DNA of 64,000 nucleotides, taken from contig NC_083877.1 of assembly GCF_032452875.1 (NCBI RefSeq), forward strand, positions 49,649,724-49,713,723, written 5' to 3'. The notes under the pieces were generated by a model, which did not search any database, was not told the origin of the DNA, and saw only the letters and a program-made list of their open reading frames with translations. The position numbers and the translations under genes are program-made. The stretch comes from Bos javanicus (taxonomy: Eukaryota > Chordata > Mammalia > Artiodactyla > Bovidae). Shown one piece after another: positions 42,180 to 52,716 of the stretch. Position 1 is the stretch's first letter, and every line of letters starts with the position of its first letter.

Positions 42180-42720
42180 GTTCAGGTTGAATGTTTCCCG
42201 CCTTGCCGAATGATCATGTTTCTGTCTGACTTCCAGTCCCAGCAGGCTTTGATCGAAAGTGTTCTGGGGCACCTGGGGCCGGAGTCTGCCCTGCCTCCCT
42301 GACTATGGCAGGGACTTCCCAGGGGCCCTCCGTGGACTCTGGGACCTGGGCACTGGTCTCCCTCCGAGCTTTTTTCCTTTAGGGGAACGATGAGGTATGT
42401 CATTTAATCAACTTGGGCTGCTAGCCTGGGGTTGTTAAGAAGCAGGTGTTGATCATGGGAGTAATTACTTAGGGCTGCATACCCCATATGATTTACAGTC
42501 TGAGACCTAAAGGAAAAATGCATTCTCACATGTCACATCTCCTTCTTCCTTCCCCCTGCCCCAAATGTGCTGCCTGTAATGAACGCACCGCCAGCACCTC
42601 ACCTGCCGTGAGGTGTTCTCCGGCTGCGGCTGCTGTGCCATCTCTCTAGAGATATATGCATGTCGTGGGCTCTGAGTACTAAATCCACACAAAGGGCCAT
42701 CCCCACCCTTCCCCAGCTCG
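42180..42720. promoter_or_regulatory. candidate conserved non-coding element
   Basis: Contains the palindromic homeodomain-type word GTAATTAC within ATGGGAGTAATTACTTAGGG, CCCATATGATTTACAGTCTG, and a GC-rich block with GAACGCACCGCCAGCACC and CTCCGGCTGCGGCTGCTG. The GC-rich part has several CpGs but is far too small for a CpG-island promoter. Conservation untested. Confidence 0.3.
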
Positions 42721-43040
42721 CATTTTATAATGCTCAGTCTGAAATGACCTTTAAAAAGCCAGATAATATTTTATTTACCTTTTTTCTCCCATTTACTGTT
42801 AAATGTTAATGAAGGTAAGAGATTCAAATTCCTGCTAATAAAACACTTTAATTGACTCAAGTGTAACCATAACTGTAAATTGGCTACTTTGTACGAAGGA
42901 CCTTAGTGCTTTCCTGCCCCTGACTCTGCCGGCTGTGCAGTTTTGGAAGTTGGCAGAAACATTTTCTTTGTTCTCCTGCGGGCCACATGTGCATCCCAAG
43001 GCCTGCTCCTCTAAGACAGGCAGCCAGGAGTGACCGTGCA
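42721..43040. other. unique sequence, no repeat recognised
   Basis: Adjacent to the GC-rich island. The TAATGAAGGTAAGAG word at 42809 is donor-like but isolated. Confidence 0.35.
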
Positions 43041-43044
43041 TCGC

Positions 43045-43292
43045 TCCTCGCAGCAGAATTAACTTCCCTTCACTCCTCCCATGGCCTCTTTATTGAAATT
43101 CTTCAGATTCAAGGTCCATTTTAAGCACTGCCTCCTCCAGGAAGCCCGATAGGATCCCTCCTTCCAGCTCATCTGCCTCCAGACGGTCACAGCATTTAGA
43201 GACTTTGCTTGTGATCCTATTTCCTTTGTCTTCTGTTAGTAACTCCTGCCACTGTTATCTCCTTACTCAGATTAGAAACCCTAGATGTATTG
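43045..43292 (+). mobile_element. L2 LINE 3' region
   Basis: AAGCACTGCCTCCTCCAGGA, AGCCCGATAGGATCCCTCC and CCAGACGGTCACAGCATTTA are typical L2 words (the TCCTCCAGGAAGCC block). Fragmentary. Confidence 0.75.
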
Positions 43293-43529
43293 GTTAAATT
43301 ACATTAACTGATTTGAGTGAGAGGGAAAAATAATAGATTTCATTGGCCTCTGCCATACCAATTCTGTAGGGCATTCTTAAAAATATTCATGAAATGATCT
43401 TTGTCTGGATCCCTTAAGTACAACCACTAAATTTGTAATAACTTTCTGCTGTAGAGAGTTTCAAAAAAGAAGAAAGTGGCATAATCTATACCTCTGTAAT
43501 AAAAAAAAAAAAAAAAGCAAGAGGGAGCC
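43293..43529. other. unique sequence with poly(A) run
   Basis: A run of about 17 A at 43500-43516 precedes a CHR SINE; nothing else recognised. Confidence 0.4.
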
Positions 43530-43534
43530 TCTCT

Positions 43535-43732
43535 GCTATTTTTAAAAATTTTCTTTATTTCTTTAGCTATACCAGCACATGGGATCTTCGCTGAGTCATC
43601 GGGACCTTTAGCTGCAGTGTGTAGGCTCTGAATTGCAGCATATGTGATCTCAGTTCCCTGACCAAGGATTGAACCCATGTCCCCAGCATTGGGAGCATGG
43701 AGTCTTAACCACTGGACCACAGGGAAGTCCCC
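43535..43732 (-). mobile_element. CHR-type SINE, antisense
   Basis: On the - strand it begins GGGGACTTCCCTGTGGTCCA, has B-box region GGGTTCAATCCTTGGTCAGG and an A-rich tail. The frame that crosses it is a repeat artefact. Confidence 0.9.
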
Positions 43733-44044
43733 TTTATGTGACCTTACTGAGGGTTAGATGGAGTGGTTTGAGAAAATGACTGGACCTGGGTTCTCTTTCT
43801 CTGACTTCAGGCTTAGCTACTCCAGTGCTCAGTGGATCTCGGATGGCCCTGGGCCTCCCCACATGTCATCTGAACTGTGATGGGCAGGTCGTCCATCCTT
43901 CTCTGACTCCAGGGAGTGGCTGGGTTTGTTTGGTAAGTGGTCAGCTCCTGGACAGCAGCATCTATTATCAGTGAGCTCTGGGCTGCTGGTGGCTTCAGCC
44001 AATGACAGTTATCACAAAGAACCAGAAAGAGCAAAAAGACTGGC

Positions 44045-44238
44045 AGTGACCACTTAGGTACTGTGTGATCTTGAATGAGTTATTTCACCTCTCTGTGCTT
44101 CAGTTCCCCCCCTGTAAGAAGGGGATCATTTCAAGATCTACTTCCTACAGTTATTTTGACTATTAAGTGATTTAAGCACAAAGGATTTAAGTAGAAAGCT
44201 CTTAGAATAATGTCTGGAACACAATAGGTAGTAAATTT
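44045..44238 (+). mobile_element. MIR SINE
   Basis: TACTGTGTGATCTTGAATGA, GTTATTTCACCTCTCTGTGC, TTCAGTTCCCCCCCTGTAAG and AATGTCTGGAACACAATAGG follow the MIR core. Confidence 0.82.
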
Positions 44239-44329
44239 AAGCAAAAGAATGGTAAGAAAGAAACAAAAGTGGTATGCTCCTTCTCCTTTTCATAAAAAGA
44301 GTCCTGGACTTTGGAAAAGCTATTCCATG

Positions 44330-44520
44330 CTTGTAACTCATCGACTTCCCTCCCCACTCCCCGCACAGTTGCTCCCTGCGAACCCTTCCACTCCAGGCCC
44401 ATATCAAGAACCACTTCTCTGACAAAGCCTCTCCTGATGCCCCACTTTCTCACTCCCCCCACATTTCTGCAGTGTTTTGACCATCATGGGGACTTTTTTA
44501 AAATAGGGCCTGAAACTGCC
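44330..44520 (+). mobile_element. L2 LINE fragment
   Basis: CTTCTCTGACAAAGCCTCTC and CTGATGCCCCACTTTCTCAC resemble the L2 block that precedes its 3' end. Diverged. Confidence 0.6.
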
Positions 44521-44641
44521 TTCTGGTTTCTGGGGGTCTCTTTCCAATCTCTTTAAAAGTGTGTTTCAACTAGGTTCTCATGAAATATGTCAATTTTAGA
44601 GCTAAACAAAGATGTTCTGCTGAGACAGAATAATATCCTTT

Positions 44642-45292
44642 GAATATTACTCAGCCAAAAAAAAGAGTGAAATAATTCCATGTGTAGCAACATGGATGGA
44701 TCCCTGGGGATTGTCATACTACGTGAAGTAAGTCACTTATTTTGTGCGAAAGTGAAAAACAGAGAAAGATAAATAATGTATCACTTATATGTGGAATCTA
44801 AAAAAAAAAAGTGGTGTAAATGAACTTATTTACAAAACAGAAACAGACTTACAGACATAGAAAACACGCATGGTTACCAACAAGGAAAGCATAGAGGTGA
44901 GGAGTAGATCAGGAGTTTGGGATTAGCAGATACAAACTGGAGAAGGCTGTGGCAACCCACTCCAGTGTTCTTGCCTGGAGAATCCCAGGGACGGGGAGCC
45001 TGGTGGGCTGCTGGCTATGGGGTCGCACAGAGTCGGACACGACCGAAGTGACTTAGCAGCAGCAGATACAAACTGCTATACATAAAATCGATAAACAACA
45101 AGGTCCTGCTGTATAGCACAGGGAACTGTACTCAGTATCTTGTGAACACTATAATGGAAAAGAAGCTGAAAAAACGTAACGTGTGTGCATACCTGATTCA
45201 CTTCAAAAACTAACACAGAATTGTAAATCAACTATATTTCAATTAAAAAAAAAAAAAGATAAAATGTCCAGTACTTTAAAAAAAAAAAGGAA
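44642..45292 (+). mobile_element. artiodactyl L1, 5'-truncated, two-part poly(A) tail
   Basis: Perfect 14-base TSD AATAATATCCTTTG at 44628-44641 and 45293-45306. Body words: GAATATTACTCAGCC, AGCAACATGGATGGATCCCT, CACTTATATGTGGAATCTAA, CTGTATAGCACAGGGAACTG and AACTAACACAGAATTGTAAA. The tail is A13 (45245-45257), then the 20-base GATAAAATGTCCAGTACTTT, then A11 (45278-45288) before the TSD, suggesting read-through past the L1 signal. A BovA unit is inserted at 44940-45060. No coding capacity. Confidence 0.93.
44940..45060 (+). mobile_element. BovA monomer (half Bov-A2) inside L1
   Basis: Perfect 15-base TSD AGCAGATACAAACTG at 44925-44939 and 45061-45075. It matches the right half of Bov-A2 (GAGAATCCCAGGGACGGGGA, then GGGGTCGCACAGAGTCGGAC), ending CTTAGCAGC. 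It is therefore a 5'-truncated Bov-A2 or a true monomer, and it is younger than the host L1. Confidence 0.95.
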
Positions 45293-45306
45293 AATAATAT
45301 CCTTTG

Positions 45307-45905
45307 TTTTTCCATTTGGTGGATGGTATTTTCTCAATTTGGGGGTTTCCTCCCATAAGAATTTTGCTTATTCTGTCAGCACCTACCTCCGCTTAATCAT
45401 CTACGACCGTGTCCCTCCACCTCCAGCTCACCAAGGGGAATTAACAACCGCTGAACTCATCTGGGGAACATTAGCAACTATCACTGCTTGGGTTCCACTC
45501 CCCACCAATTAAAACAAATTTCTGGGGCTAGGGCCTGGCCATCTTCAGAGTTTAAAAAGTCCCCCAGGTGATTCTAATATACAGCTAGGGTGGAGTTCCT
45601 GAGATCAGCAACGATGTTATGTAAGAGAAAGTAGATCAAAGAGCAAATGTATAGTAGGTGTTTCCATGGGAAATTTTGGAAATAGATCATCTAGCTTCGT
45701 TTCATAGTTTAATAAATTAATATGTGCTCATGGCTCTACATTTACATAGAAAACACAGAACAGTCGTATTTGAGGCTTGTTTCATGACTATATTCCTTTC
45801 GGCTTTGATGTTTCATGGCATGCTCTAGAATTCTACCTGCAGAAATTGCTGGATTTAAGCAAATATGTCAGCTGACCAACACTTAAGACAGCAAAGCTTT
45901 TACAA
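45307..45905. other. unique sequence, no repeat recognised
   Basis: 45515-45610 has GGGGCTAGGGCCTGGCCATC, then GTTTAAAAAGTCCCCCAGGT, possibly a diverged MER-type end. No gene seen. Confidence 0.35.
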
Positions 45906-45908
45906 TCA

Positions 45909-46175
45909 TGCTGCTGCTGCTAAGTCACTTCAGTCATGTCTGACTCTGTGTGACCCCGTAGACGGCAGCCACCAGGCTCCCCCGTCCCTGGGATTCTCCA
46001 GGCAAGAACACTGGAGTGGGTTGCTATTTCCTTCTCCAATGCAGGAAAGTGAAAAGTGAAAGTGAAGTCGCTCAGTGGTGTCGAACTCTTAGCGACCGCC
46101 ATGGACTGCAGCCCACCAGGCTCCTCCATCCATGGGATTTTCCAGGCAAAGTACTGGAGTGAGGTGCCATTGACT
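45909..46175 (-). mobile_element. Bov-A2 SINE, antisense
   Basis: GCTGCTGCTGCTAAGTCACT at left, the AAAGTGAAAAGTGAAAGTGA linker at 46046-46065, and the right end CTGGAGTGAGGTGCCATTGA. Both monomers are present. Frames in both directions are artefacts. Confidence 0.95.
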
Positions 46176-46765
46176 CCTCTTAATTTTGGCCTCATTACTT
46201 TTGTTCAGTTGTTGTCACTGCTGAGGTCTCTCTTTGCTTTTACAGCCTGTTTATCAGTGTAGCCTGTTGGCCGCAAGAGGGACAAGGAAAAATAATGGCT
46301 TAGTACAAACACTTCCCCACTGCTGGAGAAAAGTAGAAAACACATCTCTCCAAGTTAGGAGGTGCAGCATCCTCTTCACACTCGCAGGATAAACAAACAG
46401 CAGTCACTAGGATCTTTGTCACAAATGACGGTAAGGAAAATTTTTTTTACCTAAAAAGAAATTTGGAAGTCCAGAATATGCCCCAGTTTGAAGCATTATT
46501 CAAATCATTAGGTCTCTGCTTAGTCTGCAGGGCTCAACAGTTGTCCTAGGGCCGGATGCACTTGAGTGTGGTCACCGATTCCTGTGTGATGGTTGGGTCT
46601 GTTTGGAAAAGGCAGGGAAAGTCATTGGCTTATTGAAATAAATGTACATTTAGGGTCTAACTCCTTTTATTAGGAATTTAAAGAAAATTTGGTTAGCCCA
46701 TTCATACTTTTTCATATTTGCAGAGGATTTGTGATAGCTCCAGGTGAACACTTCAATACTTGGAA
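46176..46765. other. unique sequence, no repeat recognised
   Basis: Single-copy-looking with a T run near 46441. Nothing else seen. Confidence 0.4.
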
Positions 46766-46767
46766 AC

Positions 46768-46950
46768 TCCCCTGGTGGTCCAGTGGTTAAGAATCCACCT
46801 TTCAATGCAAGGGTTACAGATTCAATCCCTGATCCGAGAACTAAGATCCCACATACCTCAAGGTCAACGAACAGAACATAAACAACAGAAGCAATATTGT
46901 AACAAATTCAATAAAGACTTTAAAAATGGTCCACATCAAAGAAAAAAAAT
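46768..46950 (+). mobile_element. CHR-type SINE with the same 3' tail as 38.0 kb
   Basis: Head CTCCCCTGGTGGTCCAGTGG, B-box region AGATTCAATCCCTGATCC, then CAAATTCAATAAAGACTTTA and AAATGGTCCACATCAAAG. The tail domain matches 38155-38200 nearly base for base, supporting one subfamily. Confidence 0.9.
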
Positions 46951-48489
46951 TTTTTTAAGTCAGTATTTAAACATTTTGTGCCTTCCAATAAATAAGGATT
47001 TATCTGTGGCTTCCAAATAAATACTTTTGTTTCTTAGAAGTGAAATTCCTTCTGTCCAGCACTCGGCATTTGCTCGTTCTTGTTCAAACAAGGAGACAGG
47101 CAGCTGATCATTAATCCAGAAATATCTATGGCCCATTCATTTTGCTAACCCAGGGCTCAGAATCCTAGCTTTTCATCTCATAAAGCTACGGAAAAGTGTG
47201 TATGTGTTTTATTGCAGAATCCTGGTAGGGAGAAAGACCTCGACTGGGAGGATGGTGGCAGCTGGTCAACGCAGTTGCCATCACTTGTGTGCTTGTTTCT
47301 TCAGTACCTCACAATGCTTTAGTGCCTATGTGAGGGAAAACCACCCTCAGTGAGGCAAGGAAGCCAGGCCTGGGAATGCTATTGTGCGGTTTTATCTGCC
47401 TTCATTCTCCCCCTTACTACCTGTAGCTTCAACACGACAGGAACAACCCCTATAAAATTAGCTTCGTGGAATGAGGCAGGAAGAAAAATGTCAAGAAGCC
47501 AGCCCCTCCCTTTTCCCTTCTCCATCTGGGTTAATATACTCCCACTTTAGGAGGTCTTAGCCCTCTAGACAAAATGCTCCAGGGCTCTTATTGGCTTAAT
47601 AAACAGACCAAACTCTTGAGGACAAAAGAAGACAAACCTGGCTGCTGAAAATTATGTGACTTGGGCTCTTAAAAGGCTTGTGTTGAGCTAGGCGAATACA
47701 GCGTCCTGAATTGAATAAATTCACTGTGCCCCCACCCACCCTCCTGTCTACACAGTTCTCAGGGCCTGTGTGACCAAGTGTTTATTGTCGGCAGCAACCC
47801 CAGGCATGTGGGATTGACCAGTGTCTCGTTAGGAAGACGTTTCACAGGTTTGGTGTCTTTGAGGAGTGATGTGTTTGAGGTTAATGGTTCCTGGACTTTA
47901 AGGACTGGAGTTTCTTTTTCAAAGGGGTTTTGCCTTCAAATATGGAAAACAGGCCCTTTGTGGTGTGTGTGCTTTTCCTGGTACAAAGACTGAATTTGTA
48001 AACATCTGTTTATGAAAAGTTTCATTTCTCAACATCATGGCATGATCTTCTAAACCAATACATAAATGGATCTTTAGTGCACATGGAAATCTTTTGCATT
48101 TGAATATAAAAATCCATTGAGGGAGGGAGAAGGGAGAGAAAGAAATGGGTAAATAAATACAAAAACTTTTAAGAGCTTCTGGGCTGGTTTCAAGAATGCC
48201 CCACAAAACAGGTTTTCATGGTTGTATGGGGTGATGTGATCCTATTCAAGTTTCTTTCCCTTCTTTAGAATTTCTGAAGAAGCTGTTGCAAATGGCTTTC
48301 GGGGGCTGTCCCTAAAATAGATTTTAGAGATGAAAAAAATGAGAGAATGCATAGACAATCTGAGACAAATGATCAGCTCTGATACTGACGCTGAGATTGT
48401 AAGATGACCGCTGTGCCTGGCAAGAAATGAATATTCAAGATGCCCCTGCTGGGTGCCTTTTCCTATTTGAACCAACTACTGTTTGGGCC
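46951..48489. other. 1.5 kb of unique sequence
   Basis: No repeat consensus recognised. The 95-codon - strand frame at 48206-47919 and others lack signatures. 47590-47720 (TCTTATTGGCTTAATAAACA, TTGTGTTGAGCTAGGCGAAT) may belong to a conserved island but is weak. Confidence 0.4.
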
Positions 48490-48990
48490 ATGATTCACTT
48501 GTTACCAAATTAAACACTCTTTGCACACAGCAGAGCAACTTTACGAAGTCGGATTTTGAAGTGCAAACATCTTTTCTGCTCTAGCCACAGAACCTGTCAC
48601 AATCTTCATCGGGGACTGAATTAAGTTTAAAATATCATCAGAGGGTGTTGATCTCTCTTGGGCCTGTAGCTGTCCTCTGTACATCCGGCATTTTTCTGTT
48701 GACACTGCGTATCACTTAGCAACGGGCCTGAAAGACCCTATATGCATTGATTGCACACCATTGTCTTTAAGGGGTGGAAGTGTTAACTGAATAAGCCCCC
48801 TGGGTGACCAGACGGTCATTCCTCTCATGTTGATAATCTGTGTACATCAAAAATATTGTTTATTCTGTTCTCTGATCTCCTGATTTTTATATCTCTGGCT
48901 GAAGGAATATAGTTAGTTCCATACATGATGGAGAACCCAAATCAACTTTCCTGACGTGAAGTGACTAATAAAAGCAGTCTGTCCCTCCTT
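48490..48990. promoter_or_regulatory. candidate conserved non-coding element
   Basis: Repeat-free: TTACGAAGTCGGATTTTGAA, GACTGAATTAAGTTTAAAAT, ACTGCGTATCACTTAGCAAC, CCCTATATGCATTGATTGCA and CCATTGTCTTTAAGG. Scattered CpGs survive in non-repetitive DNA, which hints at constraint. Conservation untested. Confidence 0.35.
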
Positions 48991-49845
48991 CTCCTGATAA
49001 AGCATTAAATGCATCTGACAGCTAACCACAGGGCGATAATGCCAACTTGCCTCTTTGGTTCTCAGAGGATGCAGAAGTCACAAGCCTGCAGTTGCCCCAT
49101 AAAGAGAAAATATTCTCTTTGGTCTGTGAATAGTTTTGAAATGAACAGCAAGATATGTTATATGGCTGTGAAGATGTTAGGGCTTTCGGTGGACAGTGGG
49201 CCCTGACATCATCTGAATGAAAAGGAAATATGGCCTAATCAAGGCGTGTTTTCAGAATGAATGAAATTTCAAAGTGGAAATTCTTGCTTAAGAGGCAAGG
49301 GAAAGACACATTTCTGCATCAGTAGCCATGGCTGAAGCTATAGACTGCACTGGTGGGTCAAGCAGCATTTTACCTCAGACCTCCCCCTCATACAATGATG
49401 TTTTTCAAAGACCTTTTTCACAGCCCTCTTGGACAATGGGGGCATTTCAGCCAAAGGATTTTATACGTAGGCAAAGACCAGGTGGGTGGGTTTGGTGCCC
49501 ACCTTCACGAAACCACGTAGCAGTGACACAGTAGAAATGTTAGAGCTACCTGCTTTGCAATGTCTGATTTTGAGAAATGTTTTGAGCTTTGTGAATTTAT
49601 ATCATACTACATCCAGCTATAAAAGGATAGTGATCCATCAGTATGTCTTGAGAAATATTTCAAAAAGGCAAGTGATTTCAAAGTCAAGCTACTAATTATA
49701 TTGCTTTGACATTACTTTCTGTCTGATATAAGAGAACCATAATATAAAATGATAATGCCAAAAGATTCTTCGGTAAATTTTAAAGTTTTTTTTTCCCCTA
49801 CTAACAGCGCTTTTCATCAAATAGGAACTCTGTTTTTAAAAAATC
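48991..49845. other. unique sequence, no repeat recognised
   Basis: Moderately complex sequence. Frames at 49009-49206 and 49328-49534 lack signatures. A T run near 49788. Confidence 0.4.
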
Positions 49846-49849
49846 AAAT

Positions 49850-49962
49850 TCTAAAGTATTGAATTCTGTCAAACGCTTTTCTCCCCGTATCTATTGATAT
49901 GATTATACGGTTATTCTTTAACCTGTTTATGTGATTGAGTACATTATTAGATTAAAAAAATC
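49850..49962 (-). mobile_element. L1 ORF2 fragment, antisense
   Basis: GTATCTATTGATATGATTAT, ACGGTTATTCTTTAACCTGT and GATTGAGTACATTATTAGAT match the antisense of an L1 ORF2 segment that is very common in mammalian genomes. Short and old. Confidence 0.65.
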
Positions 49963-50229
49963 TCCTCCCCCCCCCAAAAAATAAAATACATAAAAAAGAA
50001 TCAAATTCAATTAACATTTGCCCTTCTATAAAGGCCTCAGACTTTATTCTCTGCCTTGAAAGAAACCCCAGACTTAGGACACAGATACATATGAGTAGGG
50101 ACATGAGACTATAGCAGGAAATGGTTATTCATGGGTATTCATGTTAACCATGCGGAAATGTGAGAATGCCTTCTTTATTAGAAATAAAAATGTTTTAAAT
50201 GAATATACAAGGCTTCAAGGGATACCCAG
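49963..50229. other. unique sequence, C/A-rich run
   Basis: A CCCCCCCCCAAAAAATAAAA tract at 49967-49986; otherwise unremarkable. Confidence 0.4.
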
Positions 50230-50940
50230 CTCCTCCCGCACCCCTGTGCCCCTAAAAGCTCTCAGTCTTCTCTCTGCATGTTAATCCTGTGGCTAGTCAT
50301 CTTGGCCTGGTCCAACTGCTAAGTGAAGGCTGCTTCTATAAACATCTCACTGCTGCAAGTTGGATTTTTCACAGCATTAACTTTAACTACGTCAGTGTTT
50401 GTAATGGAATAAAACTTAAAATTGATGTTTTGCCATATTGCTAGTTAAAGAAGTGGGCCTCAAAGGGAGATAGATGTGTGCCTCATTTCATGGGAAAATT
50501 GTTACCTCAGAGGCCAAGTGGAAGATGCAGGCTACAGCTTCCCGGAGAAAGTCTTAGAAAATACGCACAAAGCCCCTACTTTTTATATGAAATTCCTCAG
50601 CAAATTTCCAACCACATATTAATTTAAAATCGATGTTAAATATGCACAAGCTTAAATCAATTGAGTAGAAAATAACAGGCTTCAACTCAAACATCTGCTG
50701 AGATCTCACTCTAGCAAAATTACTTTGTATGGAAACCCAGAAGGAAGTTGGAAGAATTTACTCACCAGCCTGCTTTCAAGGCACTTGCCACTTCCTTTTT
50801 ATTGAAATGCATTTAAGGACAAAGTTCCTAGCTTCTGCCCAGGAATCAAAGGCTTCCTTTATAAGAGACAGATTATTTAATTGTGGTTTAGATTACCCCA
50901 CAAACAACACAATCACTTTGAACTCAGTTGAGTAGGTGGT
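50230..50940. promoter_or_regulatory. candidate conserved non-coding elements
   Basis: Repeat-free, with CTGCATGTTAATCCTGTGGC, AACTTTAACTACGTCAGTGT (CRE-like), TAAAATTGATGTTTTGCC, AACCACATATTAATTTAAAA, TCGATGTTAAATATGCACAA and GCTTAAATCAATTGAG. Dense AT-rich factor-like words. Two peaks, 50240-50430 and 50580-50930, are likely. Conservation untested. Confidence 0.3.
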
Positions 50941-51169
50941 GGTGGTTTGTGAAAAATCATCATTGCGTTACCTGACTCCTAAGTTCCCACAAGAGGGTTA
51001 GGAGCAAAAATCACTTGAATAGCCATGAGCCCTTTCCCATAGGACCCAGGCGTCCACAGAAAACATCTCCCCTTTTCTTAAAATTGTATCCCATCTAGGT
51101 CTAACAATGTCAATATTAAAATAATAATAGAGGGAAGGCTGGAAGACGGGGGCCCCTCTTTATAGTTAA
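50941..51169. other. unique spacer between candidate elements
   Basis: No repeat; includes a short AATAATAATAG run near 51121. Confidence 0.4.
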
Positions 51170-51485
51170 ATGTTATCTGCTTCGACTAATATTGCAATTG
51201 CCACCCACTGACATAATTTGTTTCACAGTCACAGCTTGGCAGCATGAATCAAATGTTGACATTCTAATTTCATGCACACATGGGCGTTTGGCTGAGCAGG
51301 CCCGCAGCCTCCACCATTCTCTCTGTACCTGCGTAAATCAGGCCGACAAGGCGTGCTCTCAACAGCTTGCCGCTCAACTTGCTCTCTTCTGTTGGGAAAA
51401 CTTCTGAGCCTGCTTCTTCTGTGCGTAGGTGTGTTTGTCTTCCAGCTTGCAGTGTCACACAAATACTTTTTTACTCCTGTCGGTA
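51170..51485. promoter_or_regulatory. candidate conserved non-coding element
   Basis: Repeat-free with ACTAATATTGCAATTGCCAC (C/EBP-like ATTGCAAT), CCACTGACATAATTTG, TCATGCACACATGGGCG, ACCTGCGTAAATCAGGCCGA and AACTTGCTCTCTTCTGTTGG. Several CpGs remain outside any repeat. Open frames occur on both strands, none with a domain. One of the stronger regulatory candidates. Confidence 0.38.
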
Positions 51486-51524
51486 ATGTGACCTTCTTTG
51501 TCTTTCTCTCCTTTGTTTTTTAAA

Positions 51525-51832
51525 AAAAAAAATTGTATCTATTTTTGGCTGTGCTGGGTCTTGCTGCACGTGGACCTTCTCTGGTTGCAGCGAGTGAGGG
51601 CTACTCTAGTTGCAGTGCTCTGGCTTCTCATTGAGGTGCTTGTCTTGTTGCGGAGCACAAGCTCTAGGGCTCGTGGGCTCAGTAGCTGCTCATGGGCTCA
51701 TCTAAGCTCATGGGCTTCGTTGCCTTCCTTTTAGGTGTCCATAGTTGTGGGATCTTCCCAGACCAGGGATCGAACCTGTGTGCCCCACGTTGGCAGGAGG
51801 ATCCTTAACCGCTGAACCACCAGGGAAGTCTC
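51525..51832 (-). mobile_element. CHR-1-type SINE, antisense, full length
   Basis: On + it reads A run, TTGTATCTATTTTTGGCTGT, GCTGGGTCTTGCTGCACGTG, TTCTCATTGAGGTGCTTGTC, GGGATCTTCCCAGACCAGGG, ATCGAACC, then ACCGCTGAACCACCAGGGAA. This is the complete 300-bp element in reverse, with a recognisable tRNA head at the right end. Confidence 0.93.
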
Positions 51833-51984
51833 TCTTTTTCTCATCTATGTTGCAGTATCCAGAACTTTCCTTAAGTTCTCAGTTAGCTAGCAAATGTCTC
51901 TTTGAGAAAATACCAAGGCGAAGAAGTGGAATTCTTCGGAGGTGCCCTGATGACTGGAAAGAAGTGAAGCTCGTTTCCTTCTGG
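51833..51984. other. unique spacer
   Basis: No repeat recognised between the CHR element and an LTR. Confidence 0.35.
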
Positions 51985-52320
51985 ATTATGTGCCCCCAAA
52001 TTCATAGGTTGAAGCCCCAATGCCCAGTGTGACTGTATTAAAGATACATTCTTTGAAAAGACAAGTTGAAATGAGGTCATAGGGTGGAGTCCATAAAGGA
52101 GGAGCGGGGGACTGGACACACACCCACAGAGAAACGTCCATTCACGAACACAGAGAAAAGGTAGCTTGCTGCAAATTTAAGGAGAGAGGCCACAGGAGAA
52201 ACCAAACCTGCTGAGCCCTTGATGTTACACTTCCAGCCTGCAGAACTTTAGGGAAGTGTCTATTTAAACTTCCCAGGCTGTCACAGTGTGTTATGGCAGC
52301 CTTACCAAACTAATACTCCC
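51985..52320 (+). mobile_element. MLT1-type (MaLR) LTR
   Basis: GTGCCCCCAAATTCATAGGT, TTGAAGCCCCAATGCCCAGT, TGAAATGAGGTCATAGGG, ACCAAACCTGCTGAGCCCTT, TCCAGCCTGCAGAACTTTAG and TGTTATGGCAGCC end at ACCAAACTAATAC. The order matches a full MLT1-type LTR with its end. Confidence 0.85.
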
Positions 52321-52708
52321 ACCTGGTCAAGGGCCAGACTTCCCATGACTGCTCTGCCATTGACCAGCTGGCCCCTGGAACCACCCGAGCCCATGGCTCT
52401 CCCACCAGACATTGTCAGTGTGAAGGGAGTTTTAGGGCCACAGCCATCAAGAACTTGAATGAAATCAGCAGAGCGTTGCAGGGCAGCCCCAGTTTGACCT
52501 TCCACTGGGGAAGGATTAATGGCCAGCCCTTGGTGTTGAGAGGATGCTCTGACCACATTCTGGACATGGGGGAGTGTTGTTTCCTAGTTCCAGTGTCAGG
52601 GTTGGCCTCTGATGGTCCCGTGCTCACACTTGGTTCTTCTAGGTCAGGAGCTCGCAGGGATGGGCAGGGGGTCAGGGGTAGGGGTGTTACTGTTGGCTGA
52701 GGCCTGGG
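52321..52708. other. unique GC-balanced sequence
   Basis: Open on both strands for 80-100 codons, which reflects low stop content; no domain or splice pattern. A GGGGGTCAGGGGTAGGGGTG run at 52668-52687 could form G-rich structure. Confidence 0.4.
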
Positions 52709-52716
52709 GTAGAGCA

